NCBI GenBank assembly: GCA_038252945.1
Contig: JBBSHN010000004.1
Location: forward strand, 1-64,000
DNA length: 64,000 bases
Direction of reading: 5' to 3'
Source of the DNA: JAUJOE01 sp038252945
GTDB lineage: Bacteria > Actinomycetota > Actinomycetes > Propionibacteriales > Nocardioidaceae
Below the pieces are notes generated by a model. That model searched no databases. It was not told where the DNA came from and saw nothing but the letters and a program-made list of their open reading frames with translations. Both the position numbers and the translations under genes were made by a program. Shown in pieces: positions 17,960-27,436 of the stretch. Within the stretch, counting starts at the first letter, position 1; every line of letters starts with the position of its first letter.

Positions 17960-18664
17960 GTGACTCCACCACCTGGCCGAAGTGGCGGCGTTCGCCGACA
18001 GCTGGTCATCGGCGCCCTACTGGCACTTCTGGGATTCGCCGGCGCCACGCAGATTCGGTCCACTCACCGGACCGACAGCTTCGAGCACCAGCCGCGCGAC
18101 AATCTCGTGCAGTTGCTCGACTCACTCTCTGCCGCCGCCGACCGGGTCCAGGTGCAGATCACTCAGCTGCAGCACACGCGCGATGACCTGTCGGGAACTG
18201 CCAAACGCCGACAGACGGCGCTCGCTGTGGCCCGCAAACGCCTGGAAGAACTCCGGCTCCTCGCTGGCACGGTGCCCGCGCAAGGCCCCGGAGTGACCAT
18301 CACTATCACTGACTCCCGCGGAGGGGTCACCGCCGCCAGTATCCTCGACGGCATCGAGGAGCTCCGAGACGCAGGCGCAGAGGCGATCGAGATCAACAAC
18401 CACGTCCGCGTTGTCGCGTCGACGTCGTTCACCGCACCAACTGGAGTCCTGATGGTTGACGGCATGCAGGTCCGCCCTCCGTACGTCATCGATGCGATCG
18501 GTTCATCGCACACACTCAGCGAGGCCGTCGCATTCCCGGGCGGCTTGAGGGACCAGGTCTCGGCTCTGGGCGGCACGGTGTCGGTGAAGGAGGCCGACGA
18601 GGTGCACATCGACTCATTGCATCGGGTCCAGCCGCCTGAGTACGCTCAGCCGACCGGCGGATGA
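17960..18664 (+). CDS. DUF881 family membrane-anchored protein (second copy)
   Basis: A 234-residue protein with a single N-terminal membrane helix (LVIGALLALLGFAGAT), a coiled coil (QVQITQLQHTRDDLSGTAKR) and the DUF881 domain: GPGVTITITDSRGG, GAEAIEINNHVRV, RPPYVIDAIGSS. It resembles the first copy in domain order but lacks the longer cytoplasmic tail. Both GTG 17960 and TTG 17957 are possible starts. It follows the DUF1290 gene by six bases and precedes gcvH by 16. Confidence 0.85.
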   Translation: MTPPPGRSGGVRRQLVIGALLALLGFAGATQIRSTHRTDSFEHQPRDNLVQLLDSLSAAADRVQVQITQLQHTRDDLSGTAKRRQTALAVARKRLEELRLLAGTVPAQGPGVTITITDSRGGVTAASILDGIEELRDAGAEAIEINNHVRVVASTSFTAPTGVLMVDGMQVRPPYVIDAIGSSHTLSEAVAFPGGLRDQVSALGGTVSVKEADEVHIDSLHRVQPPEYAQPTGG

Positions 18665-18680
18665 GGGAAGGAGCTGCTGG

Positions 18681-19067
18681 GTGTATCCCGACGAACTGAA
18701 GTACACCGGGGACCACGAGTGGGTGAGCAGTCTCAGCGACAACGGGACTGTCCGAGTCGGCATCACAGAGTACGCCGCCGAGCAGCTGGGAGACATTGTG
18801 TACGTTGACCTGCCCGACGTCGGCACCAACTGCGAGGCGCACGACGCGGTGGGGGAGCTGGAGTCCACCAAGAGCGTCAACGACGTTTTCGCACCGGTGC
18901 GCGGCACGGTGGTCGCTCGCAACGAGGCGTTGGACTCCACGCCGGAGCTGTGCAGCAGCGACCCCTACGGCGACGGCTGGATTCTGGAGCTGTCTGTTGC
19001 CGACCCCGAATCGCTGGAGGGACTGCTGTCCGCCGACGAGTACGAGGCGACAGTAACGTCGCAGTAA
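18681..19067 (+). CDS. gcvH: Glycine cleavage system H protein
   Basis: A 128-residue lipoyl-carrier protein. YTGDHEWVS opens the fold and the lipoylated lysine sits in GELESTKSVNDVFAP. It shuttles the aminomethyl group from GcvP to GcvT. GTG 18681 follows GGAAGGAG. gcvP is encoded 2.8 kb downstream on the same strand; gcvT and gcvL are not in the window. Placement before the FHA gene matches the Mycobacterium order gcvH-garA. Confidence 0.96.
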   Translation: MYPDELKYTGDHEWVSSLSDNGTVRVGITEYAAEQLGDIVYVDLPDVGTNCEAHDAVGELESTKSVNDVFAPVRGTVVARNEALDSTPELCSSDPYGDGWILELSVADPESLEGLLSADEYEATVTSQ

Positions 19068-19119
19068 AGGTCGAGAGTTGGGCTGAGCAATTTGTCTATT
19101 GACATAAAGAAGGGAACTC

Positions 19120-19626
19120 ATGCCGTACTGCACCGAGTGTGGACACGAAAATCCGGCGGGCGCTCGCTTCTGCTCGCAGTGCGGCCACCGACTCACCGCT
19201 TCGGAGCGACCGAACGACTCGACGTCAACCATCCACTTCGGTGCGCCTGAACGCGTGGAAGCCGACGCGGAGAGCAGGCTGTCGGAGGTCGAGGAGGCCG
19301 CCGTCGACGCCCTCCCGCGAGCAAGCGCTTTGCTCATCGTGCAGCGAGGTCCGAGCGCCGGCAGCCGATTTCTTCTCGACACCGACGAGGTGACTGCGGG
19401 ACGCCATCCGGACAGCGACATTTTTCTCGATGACGTGACGGTCAGTCGCCGGCATGCGGTGTTTCGGCGAACCGAGGACGGCTACCAAGTCGTCGACGTC
19501 GGAAGCCTCAACGGCACGTACGTCAACCGCGACCGGATCGACGCCGTCACGTTGTCTGGTGGCGACGAGGTGCAGATCGGCAAGTACCGGCTCGTGTACT
19601 TCGAGAGCGCTCAAGGCAGACGCTGA
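19120..19626 (+). CDS. garA: GarA-like protein: zinc ribbon plus FHA domain
   Basis: The 168-residue protein has a CxxC...CxxC zinc ribbon at residues 4-24 (YCTECGHENPAGARFCSQCG), a Thr/Ser-rich linker (NDSTSTIHFG) and an FHA domain from about residue 70 with GRHPDSDI, SRRHA and GSLNGTYV, the phosphothreonine-binding loops. In Mycobacterium GarA, kinase-controlled binding to TCA-cycle enzymes sets glutamate flux. Synteny with gcvH and MerR genes supports orthology, but the zinc ribbon is absent from mycobacterial GarA, and which threonine is phosphorylated is unclear. AAGAAGGGA precedes ATG 19120. Confidence 0.85.
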   Translation: MPYCTECGHENPAGARFCSQCGHRLTASERPNDSTSTIHFGAPERVEADAESRLSEVEEAAVDALPRASALLIVQRGPSAGSRFLLDTDEVTAGRHPDSDIFLDDVTVSRRHAVFRRTEDGYQVVDVGSLNGTYVNRDRIDAVTLSGGDEVQIGKYRLVYFESAQGRR

Positions 19627-20393
19627 TGGCAGCTGCCGCATCCGCGCCGCGCGGACGCAGCGGAATGAGCATTGGGCAGGTTATTCACGAGTTGAAGCCG
19701 GACTTCCCTGAGGTCAGCATCTCCAAGCTGAGGTTCCTTGAGGCGGAAGGGCTCGTGCAGCCACAGCGCTCGCCTTCGGGCTACCGCAAGTTCTCAGCCG
19801 ACGACGTCGAGCGGGTCCGGTACATCTTGGAGGCACAACGCGACCACTACTACCCGTTGCGGGTGATCAAGAAGCACCTCGACGCGCTGGCTCGCGGGCT
19901 GGAGCCTCCAGCGGTCGCGGGGCAGCTGCCGCGCGTTCCCTCTCCGTCAGCATTCCCTGCGGCCACGCTGGAGTCCGGCTTCTCAGCGGAGGAACGAGAT
20001 CCGGAGCGGCGTCCAGCGATACGCCTGTCGGCTGAAGAGCTGCGTGCTAACTCCGGACTGGACGAGCGGCAGCTCGATCAGCTGATCGAGTTCGGCTTGA
20101 TCCGGTCGTACCCGGGTGGTGACTTCTTCGGCGAGGAGGCGCTCACCATCGCCTCGGCGGTGCTTCGGCTAGGGGAGTACGGGCTGGAGCCCCGGCACCT
20201 GCGCACAGTCAAGACTGCCGCCGACCGAGAAGTCAGCCTGATCGAGCACGTCGCCCGCCCGCTGCGCCGCCGACGGGCAGAAAACTCAGAAGACGTTCAC
20301 GACACCGTTGTCACCGAGCTGACCGAACTGTGCCTGGTTCTGCACTCGTCGCTCATGCAAGCCGCTCTCGCGAGAGGCGCCGCAACCGCGTGA
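19626..20393 (+). CDS. ftsR: MerR family regulator, FtsR/Rv1828 type
   Basis: A 255-residue regulator with an N-terminal winged HTH of the MerR class (IGQVIHELKPDFPEVSISKLRFLEAEGLVQP, RSPSGYRKFSADDVERVRYI) and a long C-terminal effector/dimer domain. Its ATG overlaps the garA stop. The position between garA and the bifunctional nuclease gene matches Rv1828 and the corynebacterial FtsR, which activates ftsZ. The name rests on synteny and size; targets cannot be seen here. Confidence 0.8.
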   Translation: MAAAASAPRGRSGMSIGQVIHELKPDFPEVSISKLRFLEAEGLVQPQRSPSGYRKFSADDVERVRYILEAQRDHYYPLRVIKKHLDALARGLEPPAVAGQLPRVPSPSAFPAATLESGFSAEERDPERRPAIRLSAEELRANSGLDERQLDQLIEFGLIRSYPGGDFFGEEALTIASAVLRLGEYGLEPRHLRTVKTAADREVSLIEHVARPLRRRRAENSEDVHDTVVTELTELCLVLHSSLMQAALARGAATA

Positions 20394-20423
20394 AGCCGTC
20401 GTCGATGCGAGTAGGCTGATTGC

Positions 20424-20897
20424 GTGCGTGAGGTAGACGTTGTAGGCGTCCGCGTTGAAATGCCATCCAACACACCGATCGTTCTGCTTCGTGAGGCGTC
20501 CGGAGAGCGCTATCTGCCTATCTGGGTGGGCGCGGTCGAAGCAACCGCAATCGCTTTTGCGCAGCAAGGCGTCACCCCCCCGCGGCCTTTGACGCACGAC
20601 CTTCTCAAGGATGTGTTGACCGCCACCGGAAACGAGCTCGTCGAGGTGCAGATCACTGAGGTCCGTGACGGCGTCTTCTACGCCAATCTGGTGTTGGCGA
20701 GCGGAGTGGAAGTCAGCGCCCGGCCGTCTGACTCCATTGCTCTTGCGCTGCGGACGGGAAGCCGGATCGTGGCCAGCGACACGGTGCTGGACGAAGCAGG
20801 ACTCGCCGTACCAGACGACCAAGAGGAAGAGGTCGAGAAGTTCCGAGAGTTCCTCGATCAGATCAACCCTGAGGACTTCGACGCAGAACAGCACTAG
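20424..20897 (+). CDS. Bifunctional nuclease family protein (DUF151)
   Basis: A 157-residue protein of the DUF151/BFN family: VDVVGVRVEMPSNTPIVLLRE, RYLPIWVGAVEATAIAFAQQG and RPSDSIALALRTGSRI are the characteristic blocks. Family members have been described with RNase and DNase activity, but the cellular role is poorly known. GTG 20424 starts it 30 bases after the MerR gene. It corresponds in position to Rv1829. Confidence 0.85.
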   Translation: MREVDVVGVRVEMPSNTPIVLLREASGERYLPIWVGAVEATAIAFAQQGVTPPRPLTHDLLKDVLTATGNELVEVQITEVRDGVFYANLVLASGVEVSARPSDSIALALRTGSRIVASDTVLDEAGLAVPDDQEEEVEKFREFLDQINPEDFDAEQH

Positions 20898-20929
20898 CGC
20901 GCCCTGCTTGTCATGAGGCATGAACCTCG

Positions 20930-21001
20930 GCATGGCAAATGCGCCGTAAGCACCGCAGATCCGCCATGCAGACGTTGCATCCGCCACGCCCGCATGGCAA
21001 A
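20930..21001. repeat. Cluster of GCATGGC/GCCATGC elements before a MerR gene
   Basis: The gap between the DUF151 and second MerR genes contains GCATGGC at 20930-20936 and 20992-20998 and its inverse GCCATGC at 20963-20969. The direct pairs extend to CATGGCAAA (20931, 20993) and ATCCGCCATGC/ATCCGCCACGC (20959, 20979). This could be an operator array or a foldable leader for the downstream regulator. Confidence 0.45.
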
Positions 21002-21196
21002 CCGCTAAGCAAAGCAAGCGCGTAGTCTGAAGCTTTACTTGAAGGTTAGAGACTCGAGGCGCTAGCGCACTTCGATGTCGTTGACGGCATGGGCTTAGCG
21101 CCGTAGCGTCACTGAGGACCGCGTTGTAACTTCACGGATGTGGTTGTGCCACCAGCGCATAGCGCCTGGCAAAACCACGGGATGTACGGAGATGTC

Positions 21197-21802
21197 ATGG
21201 CTGCAGACAGCCGCATTCCGGTTTCGGGCATGACGACCGAGCCGACTGACGACAAGACATCGGAGGCCAGCGCCCAAGGACTGCTGTTCGACGACGACGT
21301 TGCCCCGATGCCCGACGACGTCGGCTATCGGGGACCTACAGCCTGCAACGCGGCTGGCATTACCTACCGGCAGCTGGATTACTGGGCTCGCACCGGACTG
21401 GTTGAGCCGAGTGTCCGCACAGCCGAAGGCTCTGGCACTCAGCGGTTGTACTCGTTCCGCGACGTGCTGATGCTCAAGGTCATCAAGCGCCTGCTGGATG
21501 CCGGCGTATCCCTCCAGCAGATCCGTGCGGCGGTTCATCACCTCCGTGAGCGCGGCACGGACGACCTGACCCGGGTGACGCTGATGAGCGACGGCGCGAG
21601 TGTGTACGAGTGTCGATCCCCGGACGAAGTGATCGACTTGCTGCAAGGCGGTCAAGGCGTTTTCGGCATCGCGATCGGGGGAGTGTGGCGCGAGATTGAA
21701 GGCACCCTGGCCGAGCTCCCAAGTGAGCGAGCAGCTCGTGAGGACGCGAGCGACGTACACGACGAGTTGGCGGCTCGTCGCCGCGCCCGTCGGACGGGAT
21801 AG
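21197..21802 (+). CDS. MerR family regulator, Rv1830 type
   Basis: A 201-residue regulator. After an unstructured N-terminus of about 45 residues comes the MerR HTH: GPTACNAAGITYRQLDYWARTGLVEPS, then TQRLYSFRDVLMLKVIKRL and GVSLQQIRAAVHHLRERG. The C-terminal part is short. ATG 21197 is chosen for the CGGAG six bases upstream; GTG 21140 lacks a site. Rv1830 (McdR) at this place in Mycobacterium affects cell division. It lies between the repeat-bearing gap and gcvP. Confidence 0.82.
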   Translation: MAADSRIPVSGMTTEPTDDKTSEASAQGLLFDDDVAPMPDDVGYRGPTACNAAGITYRQLDYWARTGLVEPSVRTAEGSGTQRLYSFRDVLMLKVIKRLLDAGVSLQQIRAAVHHLRERGTDDLTRVTLMSDGASVYECRSPDEVIDLLQGGQGVFGIAIGGVWREIEGTLAELPSERAAREDASDVHDELAARRRARRTG

Positions 21803-21850
21803 GGCGCCCAAACGCGCCGTTGAGGCTTCGCTTCGCTGCTAGGGTTGCGG

Positions 21851-24730
21851 GTGTCTCACCAATCCTTAAGTTCTCTTGAAGCTGCTGACCGCTTCGCCTG
21901 CCGCCACATCGGTCCTGATTCCGACGAACAGCAGCGAATGCTGGAGGCGCTCGGCTACGAATCGGCCACTGCGCTCGCGGAAGCGGCGATCCCTTCCTCC
22001 ATCCGCGCGCAGAAAGGGCTGGAGCTCCCACCGGCCCGGACCGAAGCCGCGGTAGCTCGCAAGCTGCGCGAGCTCTCCGAGCGTAACTCCCCGCAGGTGC
22101 CAATGATCGGCCTCGGTTACCACGGCACCTTGACCCCGGCGGTCATCCGCCGCAACGTGCTGGAGAACCCTGCCTGGTACACCGCCTACACGCCGTACCA
22201 ACCAGAGATCTCCCAGGGCAGACTCGAGGCACTGCTCAACTTCCAGACCATGGTGGGCGACCTCACTGGCCTGCCCACGGCCAATGCGTCGTTGCTTGAT
22301 GAGGCGACGGCCGCAGCTGAGGCGATGACGCTGGTACGTCGAGGGAACCGCTCGAATTCCTCCGACCGGTTCATCGTCGATCGAGACTGTTTGCCGCAGA
22401 CGATCGCGGTGATACAGACCCGTGCGCGTGCGCTAGGCATCTGTGTCGAGGTGCTCGATGTGTACACCGACCTGCCTGCTGACAACTTCGCCGGAGTGCT
22501 GGTCGCTTATCCCGGGGCGACTGGTCGACTTGTCAACCCTCGGCCGGTTATCGATGCTGCGCACGAGGCAGGCGCTCTAGCCGTAGTGGCGGCCGACCTG
22601 CTGGCGCTCACGCTGATCGAGGCGCCGGGTGCTCTGGGAGCCGACGTGGTCGTTGGCAGCACGCAGCGGTTCGGTGTTCCGCTGTTCTACGGCGGCCCAC
22701 ACGCCGGCTATATGGCGGTGCGGTCCGGTCTGGAACGGCAGCTTCCCGGCCGGTTGGTGGGCGTCTCAGTCGATGCGCAGGGGTTGCCGGCATACCGGCT
22801 TGCATTGCAGACCCGGGAACAGCACATCCGCCGGGACAAGGCCACGTCGAACATCTGCACCGCCCAGGTGCTGCTCGCCGTCGCCGCCTCGATGTACGCG
22901 GTCTATCACGGCCCCGACGGGTTGAGCGCGATTGCGTCGCGGGTAGCGCGTTACGCCACTGTGCTTGCCGACTCACTGCGAGACGGTGGAGTCTCGGTGG
23001 AGCACGAGACCTTCTTCGACACCTTGTCGATTTACGTGCCAGGGCAAGGGCAGCGACTGCGGCTCCGTGCTCGCGAGCGCGGCCTGCACATTCTCGCCGA
23101 CGGCGAGGACCGGATCGGTATCGCGTTGTCTGAGTTGACTACTCGCGACCATCTGGAGGCAGTGCTGGAGAGCTTTGAACTGCCGGTCCCGGACTTCGAC
23201 TCGCTCGATTCGCGCAGCGAGAACGCTGTTCCTGACGATCTGCGTCGAACCACACCGTTCCTCACGCATCCGGTGTTCACCGGGCACTCCTCCGAGACTG
23301 AGATGCTGCGTTACATCAGCAGGCTGTCGCGCCGCGACTACGGCCTGGACCGCGGCATGATTCCGCTCGGGTCGTGCACCATGAAGCTCAACGCCACAAC
23401 CGAGATGGAGCCGATCAGTCTTCCGGGCTTCGCTGACCTTCACCCCTTCGCGCCGGCAGAAGACGCCGCCGGATACCTCGAGCTCATCGACTCCCTGGAG
23501 GCGCAGCTCGCGGCGATCACCGGCTACGCGAAGGTGTCCGTGCAACCGAACGCCGGTTCACAGGGAGAGCTGGCTGGGTTGCTGGCCATCCGGGCCTATC
23601 ACCATGCGCAGGGTGATGAGCAACGCAATGTGTGCCTGATCCCGTCGAGCGCACACGGCACGAACGCCGCGTCCGCCGTCCTCGCCGGCATGCGCGTCGT
23701 GGTCGTGGCCGCCGACGCGGACGGCTCGGTGGACCTCGACGACTTGCGAGCTCAGTGCGAGGCTCACCGCGACGACTTGGCCGCAATTATGGTGACCTAC
23801 CCGTCGACTCACGGTGCCTTCGAGGCCACGATCGAGGAGCTGGGTGCTCTCGTGCATCAATTCGGAGGGCAGGTATACGTCGACGGCGCGAACTTGAACG
23901 CACTTCTCGGCCTGGCGAAGCCGGGGGAGTTCGGCGGCGACGTGTCCCACCTCAATCTGCACAAGACCTTCTGCATTCCGCACGGTGGAGGAGGGCCTGG
24001 AGTCGGTCCGGTCGCTGTGGCCGCGCATCTTGCGGCGTATCTGCCGAGTCATCCGATGCATCCGGACCCGGCTCACCGCGACGGCATCGGCCCGGTCAGT
24101 GCCGCACCGTTCGGTTCTGCTGGAATTCTGCCGATCTCGTGGGCTTATCTCGCACTGATGGGGCCGGACGGTCTCACGCAGGCCACCGAGGTCGCCGTAC
24201 TCTCCGCCAACTACATCGTCCGACGGCTGCAGGACCACTATCCGGTGCTGTATCACGGTCCGGGCGGCCTGGTGGCTCACGAGTGCATCCTCGACCTTCG
24301 GGCGTTGATCAAGTCCACAGGCATCACCGTCGACGACGTCGCCAAGCGGCTGATCGACTACGGCTTCCATGCTCCGACGATGAGCTTTCCGGTCGCGGGG
24401 ACTTTGATGGTCGAACCCACCGAATCCGAGCCACTGGACGAGCTGGACCGGTTCTGCGAGGCGATGATCGCCATCCGGCACGAAATCGCGGCGCTGGAGA
24501 ACGGCGAGATGAGCGTGGCGGACAGTCCGCTTCGCCACGCGCCGCACACGGCTGCGCAGCTCGTGGGCGAGTGGGAGCGTGCCTATACCCGCCAAACCGG
24601 CGCCTATCCCGGCGAGGTCAGTGCCGACAAGTACTGGCCACCGGTATCACGGATAGACCAGGCCTACGGTGACCGCCATCTCGTCTGCTCGTGCCCGGAC
24701 GTGTCGGCTTTCGCCTCGCCCGACGCTTGA
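21851..24730 (+). CDS. gcvP: Glycine dehydrogenase (aminomethyl-transferring), P protein
   Basis: A full 959-residue P protein, fused alpha-beta form. The N-terminal half opens FACRHIGPDSDEQQRMLEALG; the catalytic half has the PLP lysine in NLHKTFCIPHGGGGPGVGP and the glycine-rich loop after it. It decarboxylates glycine and passes the aminomethyl group to GcvH. GTG 21851 with AGGG at 21841-21844 is taken as start; TTG 21845 is possible. The short 48-base gap from the MerR stop leaves no room for a glycine riboswitch, so it probably shares the upstream transcript. Confidence 0.96.
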   Translation: MSHQSLSSLEAADRFACRHIGPDSDEQQRMLEALGYESATALAEAAIPSSIRAQKGLELPPARTEAAVARKLRELSERNSPQVPMIGLGYHGTLTPAVIRRNVLENPAWYTAYTPYQPEISQGRLEALLNFQTMVGDLTGLPTANASLLDEATAAAEAMTLVRRGNRSNSSDRFIVDRDCLPQTIAVIQTRARALGICVEVLDVYTDLPADNFAGVLVAYPGATGRLVNPRPVIDAAHEAGALAVVAADLLALTLIEAPGALGADVVVGSTQRFGVPLFYGGPHAGYMAVRSGLERQLPGRLVGVSVDAQGLPAYRLALQTREQHIRRDKATSNICTAQVLLAVAASMYAVYHGPDGLSAIASRVARYATVLADSLRDGGVSVEHETFFDTLSIYVPGQGQRLRLRARERGLHILADGEDRIGIALSELTTRDHLEAVLESFELPVPDFDSLDSRSENAVPDDLRRTTPFLTHPVFTGHSSETEMLRYISRLSRRDYGLDRGMIPLGSCTMKLNATTEMEPISLPGFADLHPFAPAEDAAGYLELIDSLEAQLAAITGYAKVSVQPNAGSQGELAGLLAIRAYHHAQGDEQRNVCLIPSSAHGTNAASAVLAGMRVVVVAADADGSVDLDDLRAQCEAHRDDLAAIMVTYPSTHGAFEATIEELGALVHQFGGQVYVDGANLNALLGLAKPGEFGGDVSHLNLHKTFCIPHGGGGPGVGPVAVAAHLAAYLPSHPMHPDPAHRDGIGPVSAAPFGSAGILPISWAYLALMGPDGLTQATEVAVLSANYIVRRLQDHYPVLYHGPGGLVAHECILDLRALIKSTGITVDDVAKRLIDYGFHAPTMSFPVAGTLMVEPTESEPLDELDRFCEAMIAIRHEIAALENGEMSVADSPLRHAPHTAAQLVGEWERAYTRQTGAYPGEVSADKYWPPVSRIDQAYGDRHLVCSCPDVSAFASPDA

Positions 24731-24731
24731 C

Positions 24732-26069
24732 GTGGCGGTGCCCGACGATTGGCGGGCGACCTGCCAGCAGCTTCTTGACGACGCGCATGCCCGCAGCCCG
24801 GTTCCGGGCATCCTCGCGGCGACGTTCACGTCCGACGGCATTCTGTGGGAGGGTCACGTCGGAGCAGTGACCCGGCAGTACCGCATCGGGTCGATCACCA
24901 AGACGTTCACCGCGGTGGCCGTTCTTCAGCTTCGCGAAGCCCGCGAGCTCGACCTCGACGATCCGCTCGCGCGCCACGTGCCGGATGCGCCGTACGGCGA
25001 AGCGACGTTGCGCGACCTGCTCTCACACAGCTCTGGACTGACGGCGGAGCCGATCGGGCCATGGTGGGAACGCACACCCGGCGTCCCCTGGGACATGCTG
25101 GCCGAGCTGAACGGGCACCCGCACCATGCTCTTCCTCCGCGGCTCGCCTACCACTACTCCAATCTGGGTTATGCGCTGCTCGGAGAAGTGGTGGCGAGGC
25201 AACGGGGAACGACTTGGTACGACGCTGTGCGCGACAAGATTCTGGGGCCGCTGGGGTTGGCCGACACTACCTACCATCCGGCGGTGGGTGCGGCTCTGGG
25301 GACGTCGCGACACCCGCGCTCAGGAGCGCTGGTCGAGGAGCCTGCCTTCGACAGCGTAGCGATGGCAGCCGCCGGTCAGCTGTGGAGCACGCTGGCTGAC
25401 CTGGCACGGTGGGGCACATTTTTGGTGGAGGGGCGCGACGACGTGCTGCCGGGCGCGGTGCTCAAAGAGATGCGCACGGCTGCCTCCGCCGACCCCGACA
25501 CCCAGCACGAAGGCGCGTACGGCTTCGGGCTGCGCTTACTGTGGCGCGCCGGCAGCACGCTCGTGGGCCACACCGGATCGATGCCGGGCTTCCTGGCCGC
25601 CCTGTTCACCGATGCGGCGTCCGGCGTCGGAACGGCGGTGTTGACGAACGCGACGACCGGAGTTGCTCCGGAGGAACTCGCCTCAGCTCTCGTCGTGCGA
25701 GCAGCGACGGCGGCCCGATCGGAGTCGACTCCCGAGGTGACGCCGTCAGCTGAACCCGTCGGTGGTCCGGCGACCGGTCTGTCGGGGGAGTGGTACTGGG
25801 GCAACACCGAAATGACGCTGCGGCCTACCTCCGCTGGGTTTTTTCTGCACACGCCAAACGGGGTTCGCACCTTCGCCGCGGTCACGGCCGAGGAGTTCGT
25901 CGGACTCGACGGGTATTTCGCGGGGGAGCGGCTGCAGGTGGTGCGACGCTCGGACGGCTCGGTGTCACATCTGGAGGTGGTGACCTTCGTCCTCACCCGC
26001 GAGCCCTACGACCCGACCGCACCCATTCCCGGCGGAGTGCCGCAGCCGCTGGTCAGCTCGCCTGACTGA
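24732..26069 (+). CDS. Beta-lactamase-like serine hydrolase (class C/esterase family)
   Basis: The 445-residue product has S54-I-T-K57 in YRIGSITKTFTAVAVLQL, a tyrosine-bearing YHYSNLGYALLGE motif and HTGSMPGF, matching the SxxK/YxN/HxG set of class C beta-lactamase-like hydrolases. A beta-rich C-terminal domain of about 90 residues (SGEWYWGNTEMTLRP) follows. Without a signal peptide it should be cytoplasmic, so an esterase or peptidase is likelier than a true beta-lactamase. GTG 24732 lies just after the gcvP stop; a GTG at 24669 inside gcvP is also possible. It overlaps the convergent TldE gene by 17 bases. Confidence 0.82.
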   Translation: MAVPDDWRATCQQLLDDAHARSPVPGILAATFTSDGILWEGHVGAVTRQYRIGSITKTFTAVAVLQLREARELDLDDPLARHVPDAPYGEATLRDLLSHSSGLTAEPIGPWWERTPGVPWDMLAELNGHPHHALPPRLAYHYSNLGYALLGEVVARQRGTTWYDAVRDKILGPLGLADTTYHPAVGAALGTSRHPRSGALVEEPAFDSVAMAAAGQLWSTLADLARWGTFLVEGRDDVLPGAVLKEMRTAASADPDTQHEGAYGFGLRLLWRAGSTLVGHTGSMPGFLAALFTDAASGVGTAVLTNATTGVAPEELASALVVRAATAARSESTPEVTPSAEPVGGPATGLSGEWYWGNTEMTLRPTSAGFFLHTPNGVRTFAAVTAEEFVGLDGYFAGERLQVVRRSDGSVSHLEVVTFVLTREPYDPTAPIPGGVPQPLVSSPD

Positions 26070-27435
26070 CGCTCGACATGTTGAAGTCTGGCACCCTCAG
26101 CGCCGGAGTCTGCGTCCGCGGGAAGTAGTCACCCCATTCCCGCGAGAACGACCGAACGCTCTCCCCGGCAGCTGTGAACCTGTTCAACAGATCGATGGGG
26201 CTCTCGTTGAAGCGGAAGTTGTTCACTGCTCCGACCACCTCGCCGTTCTCGACCAGATAGACGCCGTCGCGGGTGAGCCCCGTGAGCAGCAGTGTCTGGG
26301 GGTCGACTTCGCGGATGTACCAGAGGCAGGTGAGAAGCAAAGATCGGTCAGCGGACCCGACAAGCTGGTCGATACCGCCGCTGCCGCCGTCGACGGACAC
26401 CAGCAGATTGTCGACGTAGGGCGTAAACGGCAGACCTGTCAGCGTCGCGGTGTGGCGCGAGCTACCGAGGGCTCGCAGCGTGCCAGCGGAGATCCACTCG
26501 GTGGCGCCCACGGACAGGCCATTGTCGAAGACGCTCTGCGCCGACGATGACGCTCGCGCTGACACGAAGGGAGCGGTAGCTAGGCCCGCGGCCCCAGGAT
26601 CTGACCGCACATGCACCGACTCCTTCGCGATCCGCTGACCCACGCGGGTGCCGCCGTTCGGATCGCTGTAGACGGTATGACCCTCGTGCGCGTCGCGTGC
26701 GCTGGACACCCAGTACGCGTAGATCGCGAGGTCGGCCACGGCCGTCGGCGGAAGCAGGGTGTCGTAACGACCGGCCGGCAGGTCGATGCGGCGCGCAGCC
26801 CAGCCGAGCCGGCGTTCGAGCTCGGCGTCGAGATCGGGCACGCTCATCTCGGCGATGCTCTCTGCTGCCTGGCCAACCCAGGCCGAAGCGGACCGGTCGG
26901 CCGTTTTGCCGGTGATGCCGACGTGGCTGGTCGGTTGCTCAAAGCGCAGCCGTAGCCCGCGTGAGGTGCCGACGTACGTCGTCGTGACGTCCTGCTCGAC
27001 GTACCCGTACAGCAGGTGGTCCTGTGCAGTTGCCTGCTCCAGAGACTGACCCAGGTCACTGGCGAAGTCGGCGAGCACGGCCGTCAATGTCTGACCGGCA
27101 GGGGAGGACCAGTCAGCTGTCTCCTCACCACCGGCGACCTCGGCCGCGTCTTCAGCCGGCCCAGAGGACCGTGCAGCCGCGTCCGCTTCAGCGACCAGCG
27201 CCTTGACCTGCGACGTCGAGGGTGCGGTCCGAGTGAGTACTCCAGCCGCCGCGCCTTCTCCTCCGTCGGCGACCGAGACCACCGTGATGGAGTTTCCCGC
27301 CATGACGCCGTTGGTCGTGAGCGTGTTGTTGGCCCACCGCAAGTTCGCGGTGGAGGAGACGCCGAGAACGACGACGCAGTCATCAGCCGTGGAGCTGTCG
27401 AGGGCGGTCTCGACCAGTTCTTGAGGAGTCACCAT
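26053..27435 (-). CDS. tldE: TldE/PmbA-like subunit of the TldD/TldE protease
   Basis: A 460-residue member of the PmbA/TldD family without an HExxxH motif, as expected for the non-catalytic TldE partner. Typical pieces are LRWANNTLTTNGVM near the start, GISGKT-like VGITGKTADRSASAW, and the C-terminal LLLTCLWYIREVDPQTLLLTG with VENGEVVGAVNNFRFNESP. With TldD it forms a barrel-like metalloprotease that digests unfolded peptides and, in other bacteria, processes modified peptides. It starts one base after the tldD stop. Confidence 0.88.
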   Translation of the reverse strand: MVTPQELVETALDSSTADDCVVVLGVSSTANLRWANNTLTTNGVMAGNSITVVSVADGGEGAAAGVLTRTAPSTSQVKALVAEADAAARSSGPAEDAAEVAGGEETADWSSPAGQTLTAVLADFASDLGQSLEQATAQDHLLYGYVEQDVTTTYVGTSRGLRLRFEQPTSHVGITGKTADRSASAWVGQAAESIAEMSVPDLDAELERRLGWAARRIDLPAGRYDTLLPPTAVADLAIYAYWVSSARDAHEGHTVYSDPNGGTRVGQRIAKESVHVRSDPGAAGLATAPFVSARASSSAQSVFDNGLSVGATEWISAGTLRALGSSRHTATLTGLPFTPYVDNLLVSVDGGSGGIDQLVGSADRSLLLTCLWYIREVDPQTLLLTGLTRDGVYLVENGEVVGAVNNFRFNESPIDLLNRFTAAGESVRSFSREWGDYFPRTQTPALRVPDFNMSSVSQAS

Positions 27436-27436
27436 G

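Noticed and set aside
21803..21850. Glycine riboswitch before gcvP
   Set aside because: Only 48 bases separate the MerR stop from the gcvP start, too short for the aptamer.
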